Assembly (NCBI GenBank): GCA_030625685.1
Contig: DAOUQJ010000008.1
Coordinates: forward strand, 1 to 64,000
Length of the DNA: 64,000 nt
Direction: 5' to 3'
Source: Oscillospiraceae bacterium
GTDB lineage: Bacteria; Bacillota; Clostridia; Oscillospirales; Oscillospiraceae
Part shown: piece after piece, positions 35,401 through 43,952 of the stretch
Numbering within the stretch: the first letter of the stretch is position 1
Layout of the letters: every line of letters starts with the position of its first letter
The notes under the pieces: generated by a model
What the model saw: the letters and a program-made list of their open reading frames with translations, nothing else
What the model was told of the DNA's origin: nothing
Databases searched by the model: none
Program-made: the position numbers and the translations under genes

Positions 35401-36744
35401 ATCACTAACACTGATAGATTTGGTTATTATAGCGGTAGTATCGTTGGAGAAATAGAAAGTTATACAATAGTTAATAATTGCTATGCACTAGGTACGGTTA
35501 ATGCAGGAGATGAATCTAACTATCAAAGTGGTTTAGTTGGTGGCAATTATACTGGGAAAATAAATAATTCTATATCATTTGTGACTAGTGTAACTGGAAA
35601 ATACAATGCAAAAAGATTAGTAGCTGATAAAAATGAGAATTTTCCTTCTGAGCTTGTAAACAGTTATGCATACGCTGGAATGTTGCTTAATAATAATACA
35701 GTTTCATCAGTTGATGCTACATCATTACACGGTAAAGATATGACAATAGATGAGTTTTTATCAGCGGATAGTTATGATAATAACGGTGGTATTGACTTAA
35801 ATTGGGATACTTCTATATGGAACGTAGGAGGTAACAAAAGACCAACGCTGAAAGCATTTGATCATAATCCACAAAAAGATGATGGAACAATAGATGCTAA
35901 CAATTATCCAACCCCAGCTTCTTTACCTTCTAGTATCTCACCTACACTTATGTATGGTAGTATAGTTGTTGATATTGATGGTGCTGCTAATGATTATGAC
36001 ACATATGAGAGTATAATAGACCGTGGAAGAAGTACAATAGAGTTTGTAGATAATGAAGATAGTAATAATAATATTTCTATCATCCTAAGTAATTTAGTTT
36101 CTAATGGAATACTTAATACAACTTCAGGAGTAATAACATTTGATGGAAGCCCTATTGATCATTATCCTTGTCTTGCAAAATCAGGTGATTTTGCAACAGG
36201 CGAAGTTTTAGAAAACTTTGATATGGATATCCACGATAAAGTAGTGGTAACTATTTCAGATGGTACAAACACAGTAAGTGGTGAAGTTAATATTCCTAGT
36301 TTTAATGATAATGGTGGTAAATTAGTTCAAAATGGATATTTGGAATCTGCAACAAGTATTATAGATAATGTTTCTTTAGTGATGTCTGATAAACTACCAT
36401 TTGATGCAGAATTTGATAACAGTGCTTGGAAAGATATAGCGACTTTAAGCACTGGTCAAGGTAATTTACAAGGATATGTTTATATGCCAACACCAGATCC
36501 TGCTTTAGCCAACAGCACAATCATTAACAAAGATAGTGCAATGGCATTCTTTTTTGAAGGATTAGATGGTTCAGGGGGCAGTTTTATAGGTGCAAATAGA
36601 CCGGTAGTAGTTCTCATAGTAAAAGATACAAATACAGGGCTTATGAAACCATACACTTGTTATGTTCAAAGTATTGTTGGCACTGGTACTATCCAGTTAG
36701 TACAATTAACAGAAAATGAGAGAAATGCTTTACCACTACCTTAA
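32440..36744 (+). CDS. Large S-layer-homology surface protein with cadherin/Ig-like and GLUG-type repeats
   Basis: A 1434-residue secreted protein. It has a signal peptide (about 1-28, YKSLIALILVLTLIFTQVVFAS) and three SLH domains (about 29-76, 86-135 and 143-193), which attach it to cell-wall polysaccharide. A beta-rich region follows (about 205-430), then a Ser/Gly linker (about 440-450). Next come three bacterial Ig/cadherin-like modules starting near 451, 567 and 672, the last with a He_PIG pattern (LPNGLSLNEDTGVISGTP). A GLUG-like repeat region lies near 920-1020 and a beta-rich end follows. The start is GTG after AAAGGAGG. Probable adhesin or S-layer component; the ligand is unknown. 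Confidence 0.88.
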   Translation: MIIKRYKSLIALILVLTLIFTQVVFASTYSDTVGHWAEQKIEKWSNKGLLKGDGGKFNPNANITRAEMATIIDRIMDYQEIGKNVYTDLSDDWYTMAILKNSQVGVFEGANGKVRPLDTITREEAVIVMCKALNIEPVEGETIFADNAKIASWSKGYVKAFSELGYISGVGDNCFAPKAPIKRASVITMVDNIIAEWINEKGTITEDFEGTVIINSKDVTLDGCTINGDLIIAEGVADGEVILDNVTITGDVYVRGGGENSVYFKNTNVNGTLDVSKSDGKIRIVSSGSTVIKITKLRTGAILTSSYTTGVGFERIVIPPEAVEGANIEIDGNIGKMTVETKGTNITIKDGSKVSAIDITAEGTKLDVDGEVTIVHVKSGAENTSIVGEGDLDKVNVEADNVAITTERTKVTASETAKNVTADGKEVDSGESVTTGKTSSGGSSSGGGSNHAPTVVAGQENQTGVATPAGRDGAPAVDYTIDVNAWFDDIDNNTLTYYVASTTVDESNSIVISGNTLTYTPTEADALDENDENNGKEVFVHLRAYDGTVYTDSNVAIAISVNPIPNNAPTVVSNTKNGVAIIESLDGNTSATPYTATIDDTWFTDLNGDNLTYDVTEVTGADISEVVLNGTNITYTPSIVDASTVTIKIRANDGLTDSDEVEITIAVTIANSAPMLLDSNTAIPDSVYNYGEVITNHNYHSYFDDPDILAGYNDALIYSIAPTLPNGLSLNEDTGVISGTPIEISSETAYTVTVTDSQGATATDTFHITVNPPVQGTKVKNSAGVWDIDNTNGTHIGIWTVEDLQLIDTYDATSNFVYGDDGNYLDENYVLMTNIDFDNDNSYRDKNNRTAYTTGSGFSPIGNYIKFVSNEPFTGTFNGNGYVINNLFINTNNTDSSIEVTTGLFVLMENSTVENLALTNVDITSNNNYVGGVAGTLKDSVIKSCYVTGTIKGTGGNGIGGIVGKSNGGIGNPPPYAKIENCYAIVDITNTDRFGYYSGSIVGEIESYTIVNNCYALGTVNAGDESNYQSGLVGGNYTGKINNSISFVTSVTGKYNAKRLVADKNENFPSELVNSYAYAGMLLNNNTVSSVDATSLHGKDMTIDEFLSADSYDNNGGIDLNWDTSIWNVGGNKRPTLKAFDHNPQKDDGTIDANNYPTPASLPSSISPTLMYGSIVVDIDGAANDYDTYESIIDRGRSTIEFVDNEDSNNNISIILSNLVSNGILNTTSGVITFDGSPIDHYPCLAKSGDFATGEVLENFDMDIHDKVVVTISDGTNTVSGEVNIPSFNDNGGKLVQNGYLESATSIIDNVSLVMSDKLPFDAEFDNSAWKDIATLSTGQGNLQGYVYMPTPDPALANSTIINKDSAMAFFFEGLDGSGGSFIGANRPVVVLIVKDTNTGLMKPYTCYVQSIVGTGTIQLVQLTENERNALPLP

Positions 36745-36788
36745 AAATGGATACTACTAAAAAGTATCTAAAAGATTTGGTTAGTCCG

Positions 36789-36822
36789 AAAAGAGTACCT
36801 GAAAAGGTACTCTTTTCCTTTT
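36789..36822 (+). terminator. Terminator of the SLH gene, member of a repeated hairpin family
   Basis: AAAAGAGTACCT / AGGTACTCTTTT with a GAAA loop. Near-identical hairpins stand at 44502-44532 and 51333-51363. Confidence 0.85.
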
Positions 36823-37226
36823 GTATGGAAATATTTAAAATGTTCAAATAAGCACTTAATATGTGTTTTTGTTTCACAAATGAGAACGATATTATTTCAA
36901 TACGATATACTTTTGAATTAAAGCGTCATCGGAGCAAAGGCATGTGCAAAAAAATCTTTTAACTTGTGCTTTTTATGCTACCTATTTGATGCAGATTGTA
37001 TTTTCTATTTCATATATGAGTAAATAGGAGTTTGAATTTGCTCATTCAAGTAATAAATTTATATTATAATTTTCGATTGGTTTAGTTTGTATTTCTCTAA
37101 CTTTTAAATTATACAACTGTAATTTACTTATGCAACTTTTTGTAAACAGATTATAAAAAAGATTCTGTAAATAGGCACTTTTTGAGTGTACTAGTTACAG
37201 AATCTTTTTTATTGAAGATGTGTCTT
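36823..37226. other. Intergenic stretch with the kinase-gene terminator
   Basis: No supported gene. At 37155-37210 AAAAAAGATTCTGTAA pairs with TTACAGAATCTTTTTT across a 24-base loop; this terminates the minus-strand kinase gene. Confidence 0.6.
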
Positions 37227-38555
37227 TTAATTATTATATTGGTTAGTTTTTTTGAGTGAGGAACTACAATTTATATTCTCATAAAGAAGGACAGATCCGC
37301 GAAATTCACCGTCGATAGTTTCGAACTTTGCGTAACCACCGTATTGCTCAGCAATTGCTCTAGTAGAAGCTGTACCAATACCAAATCCATCATGCTTTTG
37401 AGAAAGAAGTTTATCATCATGTGTATATAGTCGCCCTGTAAATGTGTTATCAACAGTGATAAGTATTGTTTGCAACCCTTCTTTTTTTAGGCATAGACGA
37501 ATCATTTTAGGACCCGAAGTTTCATTTTGGCATGCCCAAACAGCATTTTCGAGTAAATTTCCAAGAATGACACACAATTCAGGTTCGGGAATTCCCATTG
37601 TATCATCCTCTAAATATACATTGCAAATAAAGTCTATGTTGTTTTCTGCACACTGTTGAGCAATATAAGAAAGTACAGAGTTTACCCCTACATTTTTTGA
37701 TAAACAGAGTGTTAATTCCTGTGGTTGCGACTCAATGAATGCTGCGAGATATTCTTGAACACCAGCATAATCAGCTGCATTTAAATATGATGTTAACACT
37801 GTTATATGGTGTCTCCAATCGTGGCGGGTTTGTCTGGTTGCTTCTATGCTTCTGCAGATCTGCTTGTATTGTTCATCTGCTAGAGCAAGAAGTTTGTCAC
37901 GAGCGGATGATTTTTCATGCTCTCTTTGTATATCCAAATAAAAGTTATTAATTCTCGTCAGTATTACACAGCAAAAAATGATACAAAATGCTCCTAAGAA
38001 TCTTGAGAAGAGCATTGAAATTTGCGCATTTTCTGTTATTGAGAATTTGTTGGTTGCAATAAATGTTAAGATAAAAATTGCGGTTGCTTGCATACAAATT
38101 AAGTCTGCTGAGCGATTTTCACAGTTTAATAGAGGACGTATATACTTTTTTAAAAACCATATGCCAGTAGGAAGAACAACAGAATACAGTGCCATTAAAG
38201 TCAGTGTCATTACAATAAATCGATTATGAGAAGGAAAATAAGATCTCATGATATGGCTGATACCTGTAATCGTCGAAAGGGAAGGGATTACAAGAACAAA
38301 TACTAAAATGTGTTTTGAAAATCTTTCCTTAATGATAAGGCATGAATACAGACAAAAAACAAATATAAAAATGTGACGAATGGTTTCGCTGCTAAAATAA
38401 ATATACCCAACTGCTTCTATACCAAAAAGCAAGAAGAAAACTATGAAAAATATAGGCTTTTTTACACGAAGCTTGTTATAAAATAGATAATAGCGTAAAA
38501 AAGAAAATGGTACTAGTCCCATAAACAAATATAATAAAACCCAAAATATTTCCAT
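37227..38555 (-). CDS. GHKL-domain sensor histidine kinase (AgrC-like), no cognate AgrB/AgrD nearby
   Basis: A 442-residue protein with six or seven membrane segments (1 to about 205), a helical linker, the H-box TRHDWRHH (His245), and a GHKL ATPase domain with the N-box NLLENAVWACQ and G-box GFGIGTASTRAIAEQYGG. It belongs to the HPK10 type that senses peptides in agr and related systems. It is encoded 2 bases after the LytTR regulator, on the same strand. Unlike the locus at 53.4-56.3 kb, no AgrB or AgrD gene lies beside it, so its signal is unknown. Confidence 0.92.
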   Translation of the reverse strand: MEIFWVLLYLFMGLVPFSFLRYYLFYNKLRVKKPIFFIVFFLLFGIEAVGYIYFSSETIRHIFIFVFCLYSCLIIKERFSKHILVFVLVIPSLSTITGISHIMRSYFPSHNRFIVMTLTLMALYSVVLPTGIWFLKKYIRPLLNCENRSADLICMQATAIFILTFIATNKFSITENAQISMLFSRFLGAFCIIFCCVILTRINNFYLDIQREHEKSSARDKLLALADEQYKQICRSIEATRQTRHDWRHHITVLTSYLNAADYAGVQEYLAAFIESQPQELTLCLSKNVGVNSVLSYIAQQCAENNIDFICNVYLEDDTMGIPEPELCVILGNLLENAVWACQNETSGPKMIRLCLKKEGLQTILITVDNTFTGRLYTHDDKLLSQKHDGFGIGTASTRAIAEQYGGYAKFETIDGEFRGSVLLYENINCSSSLKKTNQYNN

Positions 38556-38557
38556 AT

Positions 38558-39286
38558 TTAGTGCTTCCTTGCTAACGAAAAGAGTAAATCGTCATATTTC
38601 TTACGAGTCTCTTTAAGCTTTCTTCTGCTAATAGCAATTTCTAATCCGCTTTTCATCATAATTTTACTGTCTTTTATAAAGTTAACTTCACTCAAGTTTA
38701 CACAAGTGCCTTTATAGCATTCTGCAAAGTCATCGAATTGTAAAAGTTGATGAGAAATGTCAACATAATTCATCCTGTAGTTTATTTGTTTTCCATTTGT
38801 TAAATGTAGGCACACAAGGTGATTAAAGCAGTCAATATATTGTAGTTCGCGAAGAGGTAATGTTTTACTGTTTGGTAAAGAGAGTTTACGTTGGTCAATT
38901 TCAATTTTTGAAAGAACTCGGTCCATTACCATGCGAAGTCTATTATATTTAAAAGGTTTGATAACATAATGTGAAGCTTCTACATCGTAGCTCTCAATAG
39001 CAAAATCTAGACTCGAGGTTATAAAAATGATTTTGGCTTGTTGGTTGTTTTGGCGAAGTATTCTTGCGGCATCCATACCCGATATACCGTCCATATATAT
39101 ATCAAAAAAGACTATGTCGAAACTATTTGTGTTCTCGTCAAGAAAAAAAGATTCACAGTTTGAATAAAGCGCGATAGTAGATAAACAATTGAATTTTAAA
39201 TCCTCAAAATAGGAGATTACATATTGGTGTAGTTTTTCTCTGTCTGGTTTGTAATCATCGACTATTGCAACTCGCAAAGAATTCAC
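38558..39286 (-). CDS. LytTR-family response regulator (AgrA-like)
   Basis: A 242-residue protein with a receiver domain (1 to about 125: acidic pair DD at 10-11, phospho-acceptor Asp62 in FFDIYMDG, Lys in VIKPFKY) and a LytTR DNA-binding domain (about 140-240, YIDCFNHLVCLH and the SRRKLKE end). It pairs with the kinase that follows. It is transcribed divergently from the 1223-residue SLH protein gene; the shared region contains a perfect 10-bp direct repeat suited to LytTR binding. Confidence 0.94.
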   Translation of the reverse strand: MNSLRVAIVDDYKPDREKLHQYVISYFEDLKFNCLSTIALYSNCESFFLDENTNSFDIVFFDIYMDGISGMDAARILRQNNQQAKIIFITSSLDFAIESYDVEASHYVIKPFKYNRLRMVMDRVLSKIEIDQRKLSLPNSKTLPLRELQYIDCFNHLVCLHLTNGKQINYRMNYVDISHQLLQFDDFAECYKGTCVNLSEVNFIKDSKIMMKSGLEIAISRRKLKETRKKYDDLLFSLARKH

Positions 39287-39349
39287 CTCACAGCATTTTG
39301 TTAATTATAACATAAAAACAATGGAATATACAAAAAACATGAAAAATCG

Positions 39350-39416
39350 ACCACTTGTGTAAAAATATTACCACTTGTGACACACAGGTTGACTTTTATA
39401 GTAAAGATGATATTTT
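39350..39416 (+). promoter_or_regulatory. Direct repeat (putative LytTR operator) and promoter of the second SLH gene
   Basis: ACCACTTGTG occurs at 39350-39359 and again at 39370-39379, exactly 20 bases apart. Nine bases further on, TTGACT (39389-39394), a 16-base spacer and TATTTT (39411-39416) form a promoter. Paired direct repeats about two helical turns apart, just upstream of -35, are the usual layout for LytTR activators. That the adjacent regulator binds here is inference. Confidence 0.6.
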
Positions 39417-39483
39417 TAACTTATTGAAGAAATAAAGTAAGTTATGTAAAGTTTTAGAGAAAGAGAAAGAAAGTGGGACAGTT

Positions 39484-42400
39484 ATGAAAAAATTTGTTAA
39501 TTGTACGCTGATTACACTTGTATTGTGTATATTAGCTATATCTTCAAGAGTTTATGCTACATCTTTACCAGAAATCAAAACTGATGGGTTTGATATAGGT
39601 CAAGGTTGTATAATAATTAAAGATTATGAAGTTGATGATAAATACTGGGAAGTATCGCAACGTTATGGGGAGGAGTTAACCTATTATCGTTATAACAAAA
39701 AAACGCAGGATAATAAAGATTCAATAATTGAAATTACATCAAGATGTGGTGGTACTTATATAAGCTCTGTGATAGCTGATATAGGTGCAGATAATGAAGT
39801 TTGTTTAAAAATAGGAAACAAAAACGGAATACCTTTCGGATTAGGCCCAGAAAAAATTGACGCCTATCCATTGAATATTATGAGTGGAATAGCAAAAATT
39901 GAGTTCGTGAACCGTGTTTACCTTAGTTCAACGATTTATAATACTACTGATTATCTTACTCCAATAAATGTTGAAAGTGATGCAGAAGTACACTTAAGTG
40001 GAAATGGATTGTTGTATGTAGATACATATCTGGACACTAAAGCGATTGACGGTGCAGGAAAGCTGGTGATTAGTTCAGGAAATTATGTGTTTAAATCGAA
40101 TGATGAAAAGGTTATTGGCATAGCTAATGAAAAATTCATCATCAATGGTGGTAATATAAAAATTTGTGATGGATTTGGAAATACAAATACGAACGGTCTT
40201 GTTCCAAAAAATGCTGATGGAAAAGACCTTCATCTTGTAGAGATTACCATTGATAAATTGACTGAAAATACATTGGTTGATGATATAAATATTAATTCAA
40301 ATATGTTTACATATGATACAGATAATATTAAGACTATAACGCAAGGATTAGGTGATGAGCGAGTTGAAAAAATTTATTTATGGCTTCCTGAACAAGATTG
40401 TATTACGGAAATCACCATAGGAGAAGATACATACAAAGGTACGTTAACATATGATGAAAACGCGAATAAGGAAACTGGCGTGTTCAAAAAAATCATTGAG
40501 GAGAAAAGCGCATTTGATTTAGAAAATGGCTCGGTTTATATTGACAACTATTATCTAAATAATAATGAAGTTGAGGGCGATCATTGGCTTATTAAACAAA
40601 AGAATCAAGACGCTGAACAATATTATCTTTCTCCCAAAGAAGATAGCATTACCATAAGTGGTGGGAATGCGGATGAAAGAGTTTCTAATAGAATTATTGT
40701 TGATGCGCAGGCAGATGACAACTGTCCTCTTAAACTAATTTTTGAGGATATTGACCTCGCATCCGAAGAGATACCATTTCAAGTTAATTCAAATGCTTCT
40801 ATTGAAATTGAGTTAAAAGGTCAGAACGAATTTAGACAAGCGATATATGATCTAGAGTTTTCGGAATCTGCGGGAATACTTGCAAAAGAAGCTGATATCA
40901 AATTTGTGGGCGATGGCTCTCTTAAAATGTATATAACGAATTATAGACCAGAGAATAAAGATATGTCCCTTTATGGTATCTATGCAAATTCTCTAAAAAT
41001 TGAGGGATGTGAAGTTGCTGCATACGCCTCTGAACAAAACAAAGAAGCATGTGGTATTCGATGCCAAGAAGATATCATTGTGACTAATGCAGAGCTAGAA
41101 GCCAGTGCTCATTATACGCATGAGGGTTATGGGATACGTGCCAATAAATTAGAAATTAACAGTTCTAGGGTTATAGCTTTTTCATATTATGCAGATATTG
41201 CAACTACAGGTTTGTATGTTAATGAGTTATTAGTAAATGGTGGCGAATTACACGTTCATGCTGGAGATTTACGTTTAGGAAAATGTTATGGCATAGTGAG
41301 TTCTGAAACAATACACATTAAGGAAGGCATGGTTCAGATACACTGTGGAAAACCGAATCCCGATGCCGATCCATATTATGATGATACTGAAGATGAAGAA
41401 AACACGAATTCAACAATAGTAGGACTATTAGTGCCTGAAGGTTCACTCATAATAGACGGGGGAGATATAGGCTGTTCCATAGGAGGAAATGAAAACGATC
41501 TTGTGTTTGGCTTTATCGCCAAAGTTGTTGATTATAATGCTAAAAAGCCCAATGCATTTAGGATTGATAAATTGCTTGAAAATGATAATACCTGTGCATT
41601 TACATCAGTTGCATTCGCATGTGGTTCTAGATTTGGTGAAGAGGTCAGTTTGCCAACTGATGATCCCCAAGAAGATGAACTTGTAAGTTATATTGCTCCA
41701 AAGGTTCTTGGTGAGTATACCTTGCCAACTGAGCCAAATTATTCGGTTGGAGAAGAATCAGTGTTTTATGCAATTGAGAAAGATGGTGAAATAGCGCAAG
41801 AACTATTTTTTGATTACAATTCCTCAGGCGAAGACCCAGGACCAAATCCAGGCGAAGACCCAACACCACCATCAACACACTCAAGTCGTAGCAGTAAACG
41901 CAAACAAAAAGCTGACATCTTAGTAAACGGTGAAAAGCAATCAGCGGGTGATTTGAAGGAATCCAAGCAAAACGGACAAAAGGTTGCTGTTGTGACAGTC
42001 GATCGTAATAAACTCTCTCAAGTTCTTGAAACAGAGGGCGAAAGAGCACAAATAGTCATCCCAGTCATGCGCAATGCGGATGTTTCCAAAGGTTCACTAG
42101 ATGGTCAGATGGTCAAAGATATGGAACATCAAAAAGCAACAATTGAAATCCAAACAAACACGGCTTTATATTCCATTCCTGCTAGTGAGATAGATATAGA
42201 CCACTTAGCAGAACTGTTTGGCGAAGATATTGCTTTGGAAGAAATCGATGTTAAGATTGTAATTGCAAAGACATCAAACCAAACAGTCAAAGTTGTTGAA
42301 GAGGCAGCAAACGAAGGCGAGTTTTCTATTATGGTTCCTGCAGTTGACTTTACAATTACGTGTACATATAATGGACAGACAATAAATGTTGGTAAATTTT

Positions 42401-43155
42401 ATTCATATGTAAGTAGAAAAGTTGCGATTCCTGAGAGTGTTAACCCTGAAAAAATTACTACAGGTATTGTGGTTCATCAAGATGGAAGTACTCATCATGT
42501 ACCAACTAAGGTAGTTATTATTGACGGGATGTACTTTGTTGAGATCAATAGTCTAACGAATAGTACATACACAGTCATATATCACCCAATTGAGTTCTCA
42601 GATGTAAACAAACATTGGGCTAAGGACTCGATTAACAACATGGCATCGAGAATGGTGGTAAATGGAATTGGTGAAAATAATTATGCTCCTGACAGAAATA
42701 TAACACGGGCAGAAGTTGCTAAAATTGTGGTAACTGCGTTGGGGCTTGAAGAGGGCGTTGGCGAAGTTGATTTTTCAGATGTATACGAATCCGACTGGTT
42801 TAGTGGCTACGTACAAACTGCTGCATCTTACGGATTAATAAACGGCTACGATGATGGAAATTTCAGACCACAAGAAGAAATAACCCGTGAAGAGGTCATG
42901 GCGATTATTCATAGAGCCATGAAGATAACAGGTCTTGAAAATGGTCTTTCAGAAGAAGACAGTTCTAAGTTGCTAGTAGAATATGAAGACGCTGAGAATG
43001 TTGCAAACTATGCCAAAGAGTCTATTGCTACATGCTTAAAGTCGGGAATTATTAATGGAAGAAATACAACAACACTTGCGCCAAAAAGTAATATCACTCG
43101 TGCTGAGGTTGCTGTTATAATGGAAAGGCTTTTGCATCAATCTGATTTAATTTGA
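39484..43155 (+). CDS. Large secreted protein with C-terminal SLH domains
   Basis: A 1223-residue protein. It has a signal peptide (about 1-25), then a long region (about 30-780) of carbohydrate-binding or beta-helix-like sequence (repeated IINGGNIKI and LIIDGGDIG type strands). A Pro/Ser/Lys-rich linker follows (about 780-815), then a mixed domain (about 815-1030) and three SLH domains (about 1039-1090, 1097-1145 and 1161-1215). SLH domains are C-terminal here, N-terminal in the protein at 32.4 kb. It is probably controlled by the divergent LytTR regulator. No catalytic motif recognised. Confidence 0.87.
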   Translation: MKKFVNCTLITLVLCILAISSRVYATSLPEIKTDGFDIGQGCIIIKDYEVDDKYWEVSQRYGEELTYYRYNKKTQDNKDSIIEITSRCGGTYISSVIADIGADNEVCLKIGNKNGIPFGLGPEKIDAYPLNIMSGIAKIEFVNRVYLSSTIYNTTDYLTPINVESDAEVHLSGNGLLYVDTYLDTKAIDGAGKLVISSGNYVFKSNDEKVIGIANEKFIINGGNIKICDGFGNTNTNGLVPKNADGKDLHLVEITIDKLTENTLVDDININSNMFTYDTDNIKTITQGLGDERVEKIYLWLPEQDCITEITIGEDTYKGTLTYDENANKETGVFKKIIEEKSAFDLENGSVYIDNYYLNNNEVEGDHWLIKQKNQDAEQYYLSPKEDSITISGGNADERVSNRIIVDAQADDNCPLKLIFEDIDLASEEIPFQVNSNASIEIELKGQNEFRQAIYDLEFSESAGILAKEADIKFVGDGSLKMYITNYRPENKDMSLYGIYANSLKIEGCEVAAYASEQNKEACGIRCQEDIIVTNAELEASAHYTHEGYGIRANKLEINSSRVIAFSYYADIATTGLYVNELLVNGGELHVHAGDLRLGKCYGIVSSETIHIKEGMVQIHCGKPNPDADPYYDDTEDEENTNSTIVGLLVPEGSLIIDGGDIGCSIGGNENDLVFGFIAKVVDYNAKKPNAFRIDKLLENDNTCAFTSVAFACGSRFGEEVSLPTDDPQEDELVSYIAPKVLGEYTLPTEPNYSVGEESVFYAIEKDGEIAQELFFDYNSSGEDPGPNPGEDPTPPSTHSSRSSKRKQKADILVNGEKQSAGDLKESKQNGQKVAVVTVDRNKLSQVLETEGERAQIVIPVMRNADVSKGSLDGQMVKDMEHQKATIEIQTNTALYSIPASEIDIDHLAELFGEDIALEEIDVKIVIAKTSNQTVKVVEEAANEGEFSIMVPAVDFTITCTYNGQTINVGKFYSYVSRKVAIPESVNPEKITTGIVVHQDGSTHHVPTKVVIIDGMYFVEINSLTNSTYTVIYHPIEFSDVNKHWAKDSINNMASRMVVNGIGENNYAPDRNITRAEVAKIVVTALGLEEGVGEVDFSDVYESDWFSGYVQTAASYGLINGYDDGNFRPQEEITREEVMAIIHRAMKITGLENGLSEEDSSKLLVEYEDAENVANYAKESIATCLKSGIINGRNTTTLAPKSNITRAEVAVIMERLLHQSDLI

Positions 43156-43184
43156 GTAATCGAACATAACATATCAAAAGAATA

Positions 43185-43231
43185 ACCGCAGGGAATGACA
43201 AGTAATTTGTTAAACCCTGCGGTATTTTTTA
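43185..43231 (+). terminator. Terminator of the second SLH gene
   Basis: ACCGCAGGG / CCCTGCGGT with a 21-base loop and TATTTTTT after it. Confidence 0.85.
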
Positions 43232-43410
43232 ATTATATTGGGAAATAATTTTCAACCACTATTTGAAATGACACTACAATGATACATGCAAAGTTTAGAA
43301 AGCTTTATTCTAACGTAAAGGTTAATAGAGAGTTTATGTACCCAAAACATAATTGAATCAGTGGTTTGATCAACAAAGGTTTTAAAAACTTACATGTAAT
43401 GATTCAAAGA

Positions 43411-43443
43411 AAAACGAGTATTCTTTTGAATACTCGTTTTTTA
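43411..43443. terminator. Terminator of the small-protein operon (bidirectional)
   Basis: AAAACGAGTATTC / GAATACTCGTTTT with a 4-base loop and T-runs on both strands. Confidence 0.9.
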
Positions 43444-43447
43444 GATA

Positions 43448-43657
43448 TTATTGATAAATAATATTAAAACCAGTGTTTTCAATACAAGTCTTCAAGTCAA
43501 TTTCTGTTGCAGGATCATTGTAATGAATTTCAACCGTTCCTGATGTCAGATTTACGCCGACATTATTTACTCCGCTGATTTTATTAAGAGAGTTTTTGAT
43601 TTTTGTTTTGCACTCTTTGTTTTGCATACCTGAAACGCTACAGATCATGGTATTCAT
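43448..43657 (-). CDS. HMA (heavy-metal-associated) domain protein with degenerate metal site
   Basis: A 69-residue protein with the ferredoxin-like HMA fold pattern (GVNNVGVNLTSGTVEIHYNDP; CIENTGFNI). The metal loop reads GMQNKEC where copper chaperones have GMxCxxC, so only one of the two Cys remains. Copper or zinc binding in the usual way is therefore doubtful. Its ATG overlaps the stop of the small gene upstream (ATGA), with GGAGG 6-8 bases before, so the two are translationally coupled. Confidence 0.8.
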   Translation of the reverse strand: MNTMICSVSGMQNKECKTKIKNSLNKISGVNNVGVNLTSGTVEIHYNDPATEIDLKTCIENTGFNIIYQ

Positions 43658-43812
43658 CTACTGTCCTCCATACTTTTCTCTGTTCCTGCGTCATGCAAGC
43701 CAATTTTTTTGCCATTTATAATTCCTGCATTCGCATTTTCAGTTGGCTTCATTTTTCGTTGTTCTGGGTTGCTTTTTGGCCTGTCTTTCATTCTGTTTTT
43801 GTTATTATTCAT
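43654..43812 (-). CDS. 52-residue hydrophilic small protein
   Basis: The product MNNNKNRMKDRPKSNPEQRK... has 52 residues, is rich in Asn, Lys, Glu and Gly, and has no membrane segment. I do not recognise the family. Three things support it: an AAGGA site upstream, the ATGA overlap with the preceding gene (stop 43809-43811, start 43810-43812), and a second ATGA overlap with the HMA gene. A chance frame would not fit between two coupled neighbours so exactly. It lies in the middle of a three-gene operon. Confidence 0.75.
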   Translation of the reverse strand: MNNNKNRMKDRPKSNPEQRKMKPTENANAGIINGKKIGLHDAGTEKSMEDSR

Positions 43813-43952
43813 TGAAATTCGTCCTTATCTTTCAAACCGAAAACTGCTCTTGCGCTTTCCGCACTTGGGTCATGTTTAATTTTTTTTGAATGAAACTTTC
43901 CGTCTTTATTTTTATGAGTTGCAACACTCTTCTTTTTACCATCTGTTCCCAT
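43809..43952 (-). CDS. 47-residue basic small protein, first gene of the small-protein operon
   Basis: The product MGTDGKKKSVATHKNKDGKF... has 47 residues, about a quarter Lys, with a C-terminal AVFGLKDKDEF. It follows TAGGAGAT, a good ribosome-binding site, and its stop overlaps the start of the 52-residue gene. Family and function are unknown; the basic charge would suit nucleic-acid or polyanion binding, but nothing shows it. Confidence 0.75.
   Translation of the reverse strand: MGTDGKKKSVATHKNKDGKFHSKKIKHDPSAESARAVFGLKDKDEFQ

Noticed and set aside
35280-35480. Gly/Asn-rich repeats in the first SLH gene as DNA tandem repeats
   Set aside because: The similarity is at protein level (GLUG-like motifs), not a DNA repeat.
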